Assembly: GCA_022496185.1 (NCBI GenBank)
Contig: WTXG01000400.1
Location: 1-25,897 of the forward strand
Length of the DNA: 25,897 nt
Direction: 5' to 3'
From: Multifurca ochricompacta
Lineage: Eukaryota; Basidiomycota; Agaricomycetes; Russulales; Russulaceae
The position numbers were made by a program, and so were the translations under genes. Positions 8,896 to 18,175 of this stretch are shown piece by piece (the stretch's first letter is position 1; every line of letters begins with the position of its first letter). Under the pieces are notes generated by a model. The model ran no database searches, was not told where the DNA came from, and saw only the letters and a list, made by a program, of their open reading frames with translations.

Positions 8896-9400
8896 TTGGC
8901 TCAAACCCATCGGCCTGGGCACGAGCATTACATGTAACCTCTGTGTATACTAGTCGCTTCAAATCTTTGAAAATACCAGTACATTTCGAAACTACACAGA
9001 GGACGGCCGACCGTGACATCCTGATCGACTCAGGAGCCACCGACAACTTTATCAGCCCACGAATGGCAAGGACCATGGGGTTAGGAATGTTGGCACTCCC
9101 GCAGGAAAAAATATCTGGAATATCGATGGAACTGCCAACCGAGCAGGAAAGATCACACACTACACCGACCTTAGTGTCCAAGTAGGAGAGAAAACAAAAG
9201 TCATACGCTTTCTGGTCACCAATTTGGGTGAAGAAGATTTAGTTCTGGGATACCCTTGGCTCGCGGCATTCGAACCTAAGATCAACTGGAGCGATGCAAC
9301 CATGGACAAAGACTCCTACCCCGTTCTTATCACGTCAATGGGGTACGACTACGCGGCTCGACACTCAGCAGTACGAAGGGTAGACGAAGAGGAACAGGAT
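8892..9400 (+). pseudogene. Gypsy B pol: aspartic protease region
   Basis: The protease motif IDSGATDNFIS has its Asp at 9027-9029. The frame reads to 9185, but the homology changes frame near 9115-9117, where restoring one G of a G-run would rejoin the frames. The second part gives NIDGTANRAGKITHY and then LGEEDLVLGYPWL, the flap and C-terminal motifs of gypsy proteases. The protein cuts Gag-Pol inside the particle. It is part of a polyprotein with no start of its own. Confidence 0.85.
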
Positions 9401-10370
9401 CCAGGCTGTTGCTTCGTTACCAAGGCATCAGAACTTGCGCAGAAAGCAGTGGAAGGGCATACAGAGAGAACCTTTGAAGAGGTAGTGCCCAAAGAGTACC
9501 ACCGGCATTGGAGGGTGTTCTCAGAGGAAGAATCGCAACGTTTTCCCCCTGCGAGACCATGGGACCACGCCATTGATTTCACACCGGACACCCCAGCAGC
9601 AATTGACTGTAAAATTTACCCACTGTCCCAGGTGGAACAAACAGTGCTCACGACTTTCCTTGAGGAGCATCTCGCAAAAGGGTATATTCGTCCGTCAAAG
9701 TCACCATATGCATCGCCGTTCTTCTTCATCAAAAAGAAGATGGCAAACTTCGACCTGTACAAGACTACCGACAGATAAATGCCCATACTGTAAAGAATGC
9801 TTACCCACTACCACTCATATCGGAACTTATCGATACTATGCGGGACAAGTCCTTATTCTCCAAGATGGACGTCCGTTGGGGTTACAACAATATTCGGATC
9901 AAAGAGGGAGACCAGTGTAAGGCAGCGTTCAAGACCAACCAAGGGCTCTTCGAGCCAAATGTCATGTTCTTCGGTCTCACCAACTCGCCCGCCACCTTTC
10001 AGTCTATGATGAACCACATCTTCCGCGACCTCATTCTTACTGGTGAAGTGGTGGTATACATGGATGACATATTAGTGGCTACCACAGACGACCTGACCCA
10101 TCATCGAGAACGAGTGCACCAGGTACTAGATATCCTACGCGAACACGACCTGTACCTCAAACCGGCCAAATGCTCGTTCGACAACGAAGCGTTGAATATC
10201 TGGGAGTCATCCTAGAAGGAGGACACGTACGGATGGACCCGATAAAAGTACAGGGAATCCGGGAATGGCCCACGCCTACATGTGTCAAGGATGTGCGGTC
10301 CTTCATCGGGTTTTGCAACTTCTATCGACGATTTGTCAAGGGATTCTCGGGATCGCCCAGCCATTAAATG
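9401..10370 (+). pseudogene. Gypsy B pol: reverse transcriptase
   Basis: The palm and fingers are readable in three frames: 9224-9778 (ends [15 protein letters not shown]), 9739-10215 ([13 protein letters not shown], then the catalytic YMDD at 10057-10068), and 10170-10367 ([11 protein letters not shown] through FIGFCNFYRRFVKGFS). Frame changes lie near 9739, near 10190 and near 10350. Each can be explained by loss of one base, mostly from a GG, CC or GGGG run. Catalytic residues are conserved. As written it cannot make a full RT. Confidence 0.9.
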
Positions 10371-10860
10371 GATTGTTAAAGAAGGATGTACCTTGGCATT
10401 GGCAGAAGAACAACAGCAGCCTTTGAACAGATCCGAGACATTGTCGGCTCGGAACCAGTCCTCCTACAGCCAGATCTGAAGAAACCCTTTGAGCTCGAAG
10501 TCGACGCATCCCACTTTGCCAATGGCGCTGTACTAAATCAGAGAGATGCAGCAGGACTACTTCACCCAGTTGCCTTCTATTCGGAGACATTTTCACCAGC
10601 GGAACGAAATTATGATATCTGGGACAGAGAACTGCTCGCTATTGTAAAAGTGCTACGACATTGGCGGCCATACCTAGCCGGAACGCCTCATAAGACCATC
10701 ATTCATACCGACCACTCCAACCTACTCTATTGGAAGAACCCCACAAGATCAGCCGAAGGGTTGCACGCGAAGTCCTAGAGCTGGAAGAATACAATTTTGT
10801 GTTGAAACATATTGCAGGAAGTCGCAATGCACGTGCAGACGCCCTGTCAAGACGACCCGA
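10371..10860 (+). pseudogene. Gypsy B pol: RNase H domain
   Basis: 10386-10778 gives FEQIRDIVGSEPVLL, then EVDASHFANGAVLNQRD (first catalytic Asp), then ERNYDIWDRELLAIV (catalytic Glu) and IHTDHSNLLYW (catalytic Asp). These are the standard gypsy RNase H motifs. Two single-base losses lie between about 10395 and 10420. Another is in the C-run at 10739-10742, after which the frame continues as ISRRVAREVLELEEY and ADALSRRPDF. This domain degrades the RNA template during cDNA synthesis. Confidence 0.88.
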
Positions 10861-12022
10861 TTTCAGTAGTGGAGAAGAAGACAACAGCGATATCACGGTA
10901 CTCCCAGAAGAGGTCTTCGCAAAGCAAGCGATCGTAAGCCTCCATGACATGGACCTATGGGCACAAGTGTCGCAGAATATGAACCAACAGTTATGCCAGT
11001 CCTGGGTCGAGCCCCATAACCTGAAGAAAGTCGATGGCTTGTGGTGGAAGGATGGGGATCGTCTCGTTGTCACCGGTGGTGACAACATTAAGAGGGGGGT
11101 GATCCATTTTCACCACGACCTCCCCTCTGCTGGACACCCCGGCATTGCTAATACATACGCTCTGGCCAAATGAGACTACTGGTGGCCGAACATGAAGAAG
11201 GACGTAGAAAATTATGTGAAAGGATGCGCCGAGTGTCAAGCCAACAAAGTAAACACGCACCCACACCCACCAGCACCATTCCCAATCACACCCACGACCT
11301 CACAACCATTCCAAACCATCGCCATGGACTTCATCGTGAAACTCCCCACGTCCCGAGGCTTTGACTCCATCTTAACCATCACCGATCACGACTGTTCAAA
11401 GGCAGCGTTGTTTATACCTTGTAACGAATCCATCACAGCGGAAGGAGTGGCCAAACTCTACCTTGATCACGTCTACAGACACTATGGCCTCCCTGAAAAG
11501 ATCATTTCAGACCGCGACCCACGTTTCACCTCCGCATTTGCCAAGGCACTCTGCAAGGTCCTGGACATAACCCAGAACATTTCAACAGCCTATCACCCAC
11601 AGACAGATGGGCAATCAGAAAGGACAAACCAGTGGCTTGAGCAATACCTTCGGTTCTGGTGCAACGGACGACAAGATGACTGGGCTGACTGGCTAGCGAC
11701 GGCTGAGTTTGCACATAACTCCTGGCCTAATGGCACTACTAAGACCTCCCCATTTTCACTTATCATGGGATGGACACCACGAACGACCTGGACCAGGAAG
11801 TCCACGAATGTGCCCTCAGCTTCACAGCGTATCGGCCAATGGGAAGAGATCCGGAAATCGGCCAATGAGAACCTGATGAAGGCGCAAAAGACCCTGTTGG
11901 ACCAACCATCGAAATTCACACCTTATCAAACTCATGATCTTGTCTGGCTGGAAGGGAAGAACATTCATACGTCACACCCAACTGCCAAGCTAGCCCCCGA
12001 CGTCATGGACCATTTGAGATAA
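10861..12022 (+). pseudogene. Gypsy B pol: integrase
   Basis: One frame from 10730 to 12022, broken by a TGA at 11171-11173 between ALAK and DYWWPNM. CGA (Arg) is expected there, and CGA to TGA is a CpG transition. The zinc finger has the His of HHDLPSAGHPG and the Cys pair of CAEC. The catalytic core has Asp at 11327, Asp at 11510 and Glu at 11618, giving D-X60-D-X35-E. Near 11993-11998 a C-run appears one base short, so the frame shifts before the chromodomain. Confidence 0.92.
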
Positions 12023-12039
12023 CAAGGAAACTGTCGGAT

Positions 12040-12366
12040 GTGTCATACGAGCTCAAACTCCCACCCACATGGAGAATCCATCCGGTCTTCCATGCCAGAC
12101 TCCTAACGCCTTACAAGGAAACAACTCTCCATGGGGAAAACTTCCCAAAGCCTCCCCCTGACCTTATCGATGGAGAAGCCGAATGGGAAGTGGAGCGGAT
12201 TCTAGACTCGTTACATAAAGGCCGAGGGCGCAAGCTGCATTACCTTGTTAAGTGGAAGGGATTCCCAGACTCTGACAACTTGTGGGAACCAGTCGGGAAT
12301 ATCTTTGCTCCGGTCCTTATCTCGGAGTTCCATGCCCGACATCCAGAAGCGCCCAAGGGCAGTTAA
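12040..12366 (+). pseudogene. Gypsy B pol: integrase tail and chromodomain
   Basis: The frame is open from 12010 (GPFEITRKL region, before the ORF's first Met). It gives [14 protein letters not shown] and then a chromodomain: [22 protein letters not shown]. It ends at TAA 12364-12366. The reading frame differs from that of the integrase by one base. Chromodomains of this family direct integration to heterochromatin marked by histone H3 methylation, which fits a nest of transposons. Confidence 0.9.
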
Positions 12367-12402
12367 AAGAACGACCCTTCCCCTACACAGAAACCCCAGT
12401 AC

Positions 12403-13640
12403 ATGCTCTCACAGCAACGTCCTACCACTGAATCATCTATCATGTCCTTCATTGCTGCCAACGCCGCCATCGACGCTTTCGCTGCCACCACCGTAGTTGT
12501 CGAGAACTTCCCATCCGCTCATCCCTCTACACGACCATCATCCCCCATCGACTATGAAGCAGCCGAAGCCCGAGTTAAGAACCAGTCCCCCACCCCAACA
12601 ACGACTTTGAACACAGCGAGGAACCACACCCGAACGATCTGCTGGGCATGGAATTGGATGACGAAGTACCCAAATTTCCCTTCATTGCTAATAATCCCAA
12701 TTCCTCCATGTACTTCCCTCTCGAGATCACCATGGCAGACGGGACTACCGCCATTGCCAAGTACATATTCTATACCAACGGAGGGATGGACGTCGCGGGA
12801 TGTATGAAGAAGGGTGGCCCTGTCTATGGGGCTCCGGTCTACTTGGAAGAAAGGTATACAGGACGCCTTCATCACACCATGACCGATGAACAGCTCGGAC
12901 ACCTGGCTGCTGAGGATTCTCATGCCTTTGCGATCAACGAGGTGCTGAACGATATGCGCCTCCCGCATCTCAAAGCAGAAGTAATGAGACTACGGAAGAA
13001 TCTGACGTTGCGCACGACACTCAATAAACAGTACAAGGAGCATGCGAAGATGATGGCGAGATTGACCAACGGGATGTTTCAGATAGAGCAGGAGTTGGTG
13101 GAGATCAGAAAGAGGTTGGAGATAGGGGATGCGTACCAGACCATCGCCGAAAGGTACGCCGATACATACGCACGACCCCTCCCTCCACGATCATTGGGAG
13201 CTGCCCCGCAATTGCTACCGAATCGGTTCGAGATGCCACGCATGCACGAGAACCCGCGAGGAGAGACGTGCTGGCGATGTGACAGCAAGTACCACATCAG
13301 CTGGAATTGTCCCCTCAACCGCAAATGGTGCCGGCATTGTCGTAGCAACCTTCATTGGAGCCGCTTCTGTATCTTTCGCCGCGTAGGAGTTGCCCCGACG
13401 ATCATCAATCCGTCAGGATGGTGCGGCAAGTGCCTTCGTCACAATTCGGGACATCGTGAGCTGGACTGTCCAGTCCATGACCTGTGCCGCGCGTGTGGGC
13501 AGCGTGGCCCGTACGGATTTCTGCGCACTCACCAGTGTCCACAAGATTCAGACAAGGAGAACTACACACTGGACGATCGTAATGTAGCTGATGATTACCT
13601 GGACTTGGTACAAGATGATGACGGTATGAGTCGTTTCTAG
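12403..13640 (+). CDS. Extra 3' ORF of gypsy B: coiled-coil protein with tandem zinc knuckles
   Basis: From ATG 12648 330 codons are open to TAG 13638-13640. The homologous start is probably ATG 12403 or 12442 in the +1 frame: an Ala/Thr/Pro-rich N-terminus joins the main frame at a C-run near 12587-12591 if one C is missing, giving about 410 aa. In numbering from 12648, a likely coiled coil is at about 95-165. It is followed by C208-X2-C211-X4-H216-X4-C221, C228-X2-C231-X4-H236-X4-C241, a variant C-X2-C-X6-H-X4-C, and a last C-X2-C-X10-H-X-C. The ORF lies where env or additional ORFs sit, 31 bp before the 3' LTR. I do not recognise the family. A nucleic-acid-binding role is inferred from the knuckles; no signal peptide or membrane segment is seen. 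Confidence 0.75.
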
Positions 13641-13657
13641 CCGGGTCTGCTAGAACC

Positions 13658-13671
13658 AGAAGAGGGGGTGA
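13658..13671 (+). promoter_or_regulatory. Polypurine tract of gypsy B
   Basis: AGAAGAGGGGGTGA directly before TGTTACG of the 3' LTR; primes plus-strand DNA synthesis. Confidence 0.85.
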
Positions 13672-14250
13672 TGTTACGAACCCTGTCTCTTCCCGTTTAC
13701 TTTTTCCTACCTAGTAATGACCCTTCCCTGCCGCCCACTCTCCATTATCAGATCACATCTCCATCGTGGGACCCATCACATGCTCTTCACCCATCCACGT
13801 GATCCTCTTATTGACTTCTAATTGTTCGTTATCACCTATGCTTATCGCTTATCTCCTTATCATACGACCGGACACTTACTTAGTTCCCTATCAGTAGAAG
13901 CTAGGCTTTATGCCCTCCGCTTCCGGATATTCGGGCCCACTTGACTCCGCGATCCTTATCGATAGACGCCCACCCCCTTACGTATATAAGTCAGTTGTAG
14001 TTTACACTGTAGAGCTCAGACTCGACTTATTGAATACATCGGTGCCTGTCTTCTGGACATCCCCTTTGAAACTCTGACTCGTCTGTCTCAGTGCTTTTGG
14101 CACTTCCCACTTAACATTGTCCCAAGGATCAGCCCCTTTGGACTTTGACTCACCTCACCCGAACTCCAAGAAGTCCTATTGACTTCCTACCTGTATCTGT
14201 AAACGAGCTGTCACACAAGTCGTGTGGAACGTCCCGCACCGGACGTAACA
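13672..14250 (+). repeat. 3' LTR of gypsy B
   Basis: Same 579 bp as 6786-7364 with one difference, T at 13684 in place of C. The right copy of the target duplication (TTCCT) is at 14251-14255. Confidence 0.96.
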
Positions 14251-14255
14251 TTCCT

Positions 14256-15989
14256 GGTCCTAGTCTCGACACTCCGGCCCACACTAGCGACGATCCGCTT
14301 ACACCCATCAGGGGGAGTGATGATGAAGTTGAGGATCTGGTAGATCTCGTATCTCAACTAGCCCAGGAAGGGGGAGGAGAATTTGTGAATTATCTGCTCG
14401 CCAAAGCAGTTCCACATGATTCACAGCCACTAGACATGTCCAATATACGAGAATGGACATATAGAGATATTTTGCGCATGCCTGACGCACAACAAAAGGA
14501 ATGGAAGACTGCCTGTCGTGAAGAACTTGAGGCACTTCGCAGACGGAACGTCTTTACACTTGTGGACCCTCCCAAAGGGAGGAAGACAATAAAAAACAGA
14601 TGGGTCTTTGACCAAAAATATGATGGTCGTAAGAAAGCCAGGCTTGTTGCCAAAGGCTTTTCTCAGGTTGAAGGCGTTGACTTTAATGAAATATTCTCGC
14701 CTGTTGTAAGGTTTGAGACTGTCCAGTTGATGCTCGCGCTTGCAGCGCTTGAGGATTGGCACATCACTGGATTAGACGTCAAAAGCGCTTTCCTGTATGG
14801 TGAACTAGATGAAGAGCTATACATGGAACAACCTGAAGGTTTCAAAATTAAAGGACAAGAAACCAAAGTGCTACGACTACAACGTGCCATTTATGGTCTT
14901 AAACAAGCTGCCTTAGCATGGTGGAAGGCACTGGATAAATCCATGGCAGCGATGGGCTGTAAACGCCTACTCTCAGACTCAGGCCTATTTCTATATAAGG
15001 CTAATAATGGGTCAATCGTCGTCATCATTGTATATGTCGATGATGCATTATTTATGGGAAATGACGAAGTCCTAGTCAGAAAATTAAAAACTGACTTTAT
15101 GAACAAATGGGAGTGCAGGGATCTAGGAGATACAAAGGAGTTCTTGCGAATGCGCATAACTAGGAAGGATGGCAAAATTCTACTTGATCAACAGCCATAC
15201 CTAACTAAAGTGCTGCAACGCTTTGGGATGCTGAACGCGAAATTTGCGCCCACTCCTCTCCCAGAAGGCTATCATCCAGAGCCTAACACTGAACCTGCCA
15301 ATCCTTCCATTCGTTCAAAGTTCCAACAAGTAATTGGCTCATTACTTTACATTATGTTGGGCACGCGACCAGATATTGCCTTCGCAGTGACAAGGCTATC
15401 TCAATTTGCCGCTAATCCATCTCAAGATCATCTTGATCGAGTGCTGTATATCTGCCGATATTTAGCCGGCACATCCGATTACACGCTTATCTACGATGGC
15501 AGATCAAATGGCGGATTGATCGCGTGCGCTGATTCTGATTGGGCGTCAAACCCAATAGATCGCCGATCTACTACTGGATATATGGTGAAAATAGCGAATG
15601 GGATATTCAGCTGGAATTCTAGAGCGCAAAAGACCACAGCGCTCTCATCCACTGAAGCAGAATACATGTCGCTTTCTGACACAACGCGACAGATTGTATG
15701 GATCAAATCGCTTCTAAGCAAAATTGGCATTGATCTAGGACCCATTCCCCTCTGTGGTGATAACCAAGGCTCCATCTTTATGGCCTCTAATCCTGTACAA
15801 GAGCGACGGATAAAACATATTGATATCCACTTCCACTACATTAGACAAATTGTACAGGAGAAGAAAATCGAGCTATTCTTTATAGAAGGCTCTGAAAATC
15901 CCACAGACATGTTCACCAAGAATTTGGGACGCATCAAATTCCTGAAATTCAGGAGTCAACTTGGGCTAGAGATTAACTCGCCTAAGTAG
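14256..15989 (+). CDS. Copia polyprotein, C-terminal part: reverse transcriptase and RNase H
   Basis: 577 codons plus stop. The upstream frame in the gypsy LTR is accidental; the native sequence resumes after the TTCCT duplication and is in phase with the frame that stops at 6785, so the full protein would be 1637 aa. It starts with an acidic linker, then the RVT_2 domain: WKTACREELEALRRRNVF, KARLVAKGFSQVEGVDF, GLDVKSAFLYGELDEELYM, and the active site YVDD at 15033-15044. RNase H follows (ADSDWASNP, STEAEYMSLSD, DNQGSI). All catalytic motifs are intact. The protein copies the element RNA into DNA in the particle. Confidence 0.95.
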   Translation, partial: GPSLDTPAHTSDDPLTPIRGSDDEVEDLVDLVSQLAQEGGGEFVNYLLAKAVPHDSQPLDMSNIREWTYRDILRMPDAQQKEWKTACREELEALRRRNVFTLVDPPKGRKTIKNRWVFDQKYDGRKKARLVAKGFSQVEGVDFNEIFSPVVRFETVQLMLALAALEDWHITGLDVKSAFLYGELDEELYMEQPEGFKIKGQETKVLRLQRAIYGLKQAALAWWKALDKSMAAMGCKRLLSDSGLFLYKANNGSIVVIIVYVDDALFMGNDEVLVRKLKTDFMNKWECRDLGDTKEFLRMRITRKDGKILLDQQPYLTKVLQRFGMLNAKFAPTPLPEGYHPEPNTEPANPSIRSKFQQVIGSLLYIMLGTRPDIAFAVTRLSQFAANPSQDHLDRVLYICRYLAGTSDYTLIYDGRSNGGLIACADSDWASNPIDRRSTTGYMVKIANGIFSWNSRAQKTTALSSTEAEYMSLSDTTRQIVWIKSLLSKIGIDLGPIPLCGDNQGSIFMASNPVQERRIKHIDIHFHYIRQIVQEKKIELFFIEGSENPTDMFTKNLGRIKFLKFRSQLGLEINSPK

Positions 15990-16026
15990 GGATAATTGCT
16001 TAGCACGCTTAGCAGCGGCACTTAGC

Positions 16027-16035
16027 AAGGGGGAG
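16027..16035 (+). promoter_or_regulatory. Polypurine tract of copia
   Basis: AAGGGGGAG directly before the 3' LTR start TGTTGAACC. Confidence 0.85.
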
Positions 16036-16382
16036 TGTTGAACCAAGATACCGGTACAGAGGCTCCGGGATAGCGGTACGACATGATTGTGATCACGCAT
16101 AGATAACGCAAGTAAGAACGCATTCATAATTAGCTAGATTACTTAGAATATACATCTAAGATCGGGCATGTGATCAAATCACATCAATAACAAGATAACA
16201 CACTCGTATAATTAAGTAGCCGATATAGTACATTAAATTGTATATAAACTACTGTATAACTGCTATAGATCAAGCAGTTGCTATTGCATTAACGACTGCA
16301 TCTAAGTCTCAAAGTAAAACAAAGGTGAGATAGCTAGCAGTAATGTAGTATCTAGTGTAGGCTGCGCCATACCTGTTCTATA
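16036..16382 (+). repeat. 3' LTR of the copia element
   Basis: 347 bp, matching 2884-3230 with nine transitions and no indels; followed by GTCAC. TATATAAA is at 16241-16248. Confidence 0.95.
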
Positions 16383-16387
16383 GTCAC

Positions 16388-17152
16388 TATGGGTACGGGT
16401 ACGGGTACAGGTACCAACAAGTATACCCCAGGGTTACCCCTGCCAATCACTAGGCCTGGGCCATCCCGGTCAAGGAGATAAGCACTTGGACACAATGCAT
16501 TCATTTATGGCTACTCAAGATCCCTCAAATATTGTTGGTTTATGTTCAGAAGATTAAAAGGATCCTTTATTTACATTATTATTTTATTATTCTGGTTTCA
16601 TTTCATACAAGCGCGACTGTCCTGGTGCGTTTAAGTCAACCTTCCTTAATAGGAAGGAGGTCAGACCACCATGTGATGCAATGTAGTCACTGCCCCATGC
16701 AGCTTGTAGATACACGCGGGCCTTGTTTCAGCAAACTAATTTGATAATTAGATTACAATACAGTCTAAAGTAGTCTAGAGTGTATTTTAGATAGTGCCAG
16801 ACAGGCAGAATTGGTCACGCGTTAATAAAACAGATGTATCATGGTTTTCAAGAAAGTGGATCACTGATAAGGATTTTATTTTACATTGCACCGTTAATCT
16901 GCTTTGATATTTTGTAGGATAATACTAGAACATATTTAACACAACCCTGTAGCATACATCAGACGAGATCTTGTATTTTTGTGGCTGCAGATGTGTTTTA
17001 TCTCGGAAGTTCTACTGATCTTGTCAATGCATAATTGGCGCCTATACCCACCAAACCCGCCGCATGGGTATGGGTTTCCATGGGTTGGGAGCCGTATACC
17101 CGTACCCGTACCCGGCAAAACCCGTGGCACTTACCCGCGCGGGTATGAAACC
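16388..17152 (+). mobile_element. Right part of the long-inverted-repeat element
   Basis: Bases 16453-17152 are the inverted copy of 1513-2231. The inner end begins with GGGTAC hexamer repeats (16390-16410). Before the copia insertion these faced the ACCCGTACCCGT end at 2869-2880 across a few bases, forming a near-palindrome. The outer end GGGTATGAAACC lies directly against CTTTGACA and then host coding sequence. No ORF of note. Confidence 0.6.
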
Positions 17153-17161
17153 CTTTGACAA

Positions 17162-18175
17162 TCACTACCCCTGAGGCGCGAGCGCGTACGGGGTGTTGCC
17201 GCATGTAAGAGCGCGAGCGCATGCTGGACCGACAATGTATTATTCACATGGGGGAAGAACGACGGTCAGCTTGGGTACGACAAGAATGCAAGTCCAGTAC
17301 AACCTATCCCAAGGGTAGTCACAAAGGTTACGAAACCTGTTATTTCTGTCGCTCTGAATGTGCGTGTAAACCGCAGCTCGGGTGTATTAACCTAACTCCC
17401 TTTGCCCAGGACACTGCGATGGTCTGTCTTCTGGCAACACAGGATGTGATACTTCTTTGCAACGACGCTCAGTCTCGTGTCACGTTTCCATCCCCGACAC
17501 GCCTTCCACTCGACTTTCTGGCCTATCGACCACCCCAGGCTTCCCGAACCATAACCACCGCGCAAGTGTTTTGCAACGAGAGCATGTTTTCCACAGTTTC
17601 ATCTGCTGGCGAGATATTCACTTTCAACGTTCCGACGCCCCCTGCTCCAGGCGAGCGTCCCATTCCCGTACAACCCCAGCGTGTTTGGGCACTTCGAAAG
17701 CAATGGAGCGCCGTACACATATGCCGCACTATCGGCTCTCTCTCCTCGAGGCTGAGGAGATGATTATAGGATGCGGCCCTTGGTAGCGATGGGTCACTTA
17801 TTATATGCACCGAGTCAGGGCACGTTTTTGTGCGCTCGCGGAGCGGTGGTGCCAAAGCATCGCCTTTTGTGCGCGTGACAGGATTGCAACGTGCCGTCGC
17901 GGTGCGTGCCAATGACACGGGCGGCTTGGCTGCTCTACGCCAGCCTTATCGGCCGCCAGAAATTGTGCTCGTGGGGAACGATTTCGCGGAGGACATAGCA
18001 CGTTTGCGGCCGTACATCTCATTTATGCGCACGGAGAATGGGTGTATGCGCATCGAGCCAAAGCTAGGAACATTGGTGAGTCAGGCGACTAAGGTGCTGC
18101 CTCGTTTTATGGTGGGTGACGAAGAGGACCAGGTTTCGAGAGAGAAGCGCTCGCACGTGATGGACAAGCGATCTC
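17162..18175 (+). pseudogene. RCC1-repeat part of an RCC1-BTB host gene, cut by transposons on both sides
   Basis: Three exons join without a stop: 17162-17359, intron 17360-17409 (GTGCGT...CCCAG), exon 17410-17712, intron 17713-17769 (GTACAC...TATAG), exon from 17770. The product reads GVAACKSASACWTDN, LFTWGKNDGQLGY, DTAMVCLLATQDVI, SAGEIFTFNVP, AALGSDGSLIICTESGHVF and LQRAVAVRANDTGGLAALR. These are RCC1-type blades as in fungal homologues of inhibitor of Bruton tyrosine kinase, a proposed scaffold/ubiquitin-ligase adaptor. The coding sequence is clean where present, so disruption is by insertion. The N-terminal part must lie left of the nest, outside the window. Homology fades near 18150, just before the LINE. 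Confidence 0.75.

Larger units (their letters stand above)
6786..14250 (+). mobile_element. Gypsy element B: chromodomain Ty3/gypsy retrotransposon with an extra 3' ORF
   Basis: 7465 bp bounded by 579-bp LTRs (6786-7364 and 13672-14250) with perfect inverted ends TGTTACG...CGTAACA and a TTCCT duplication. The order is LTR, self-priming-type PBS, gag, PR-RT-RNase H-IN-chromodomain, extra ORF, polypurine tract, LTR. The LTRs differ at one base (C at 6798, T at 13684, a CpG site), so insertion was very recent. Yet pol has at least eight single-base frame breaks and an in-frame TGA. A Tf1/sushi-like chromovirus relative is indicated by the primer arrangement and chromodomain. Confidence 0.96.
2884..16382 (+). 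mobile_element. Ty1/copia LTR retrotransposon, interrupted by gypsy B
   Basis: Two 347-bp LTRs (2884-3230 and 16036-16382) bound the element, and the 5-bp flanks are identical: GTCAC at 2879-2883 and 16383-16387. The order is LTR, primer site, leader with hairpin repeats, gag-PR-IN (3606-6785), gypsy B (6786-14250), RT-RNase H (14256-15989), polypurine tract, LTR. The integrase-before-RT order defines Ty1/copia. Without gypsy B and one target duplication it is about 6.0 kb and its single ORF is unbroken. It sits inside the inverted-repeat element. Confidence 0.95.

Noticed and set aside
8254..8928. Minus-strand ORF of 224 aa
   Set aside because: Antisense to gag with Cys/Ser-rich low-complexity content and no domain; gag on the plus strand has clear motifs.
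14145..14255. Start of a long ORF within the gypsy B 3' LTR
   Set aside because: The same stretch occurs in the 5' LTR at 7259 without following copia sequence; the frame is open there by chance.
16388..16415. Telomere-like repeat
   Set aside because: The unit is GGGTAC, not TTAGGG, and it is an internal end of the inverted-repeat element with a counterpart at 2869-2880.
17221..17763. A single 180-aa ORF as an independent gene
   Set aside because: Its first 63 residues are out of phase with the RCC1 homology and its end reads into an intron; the spliced model explains the sequence better.
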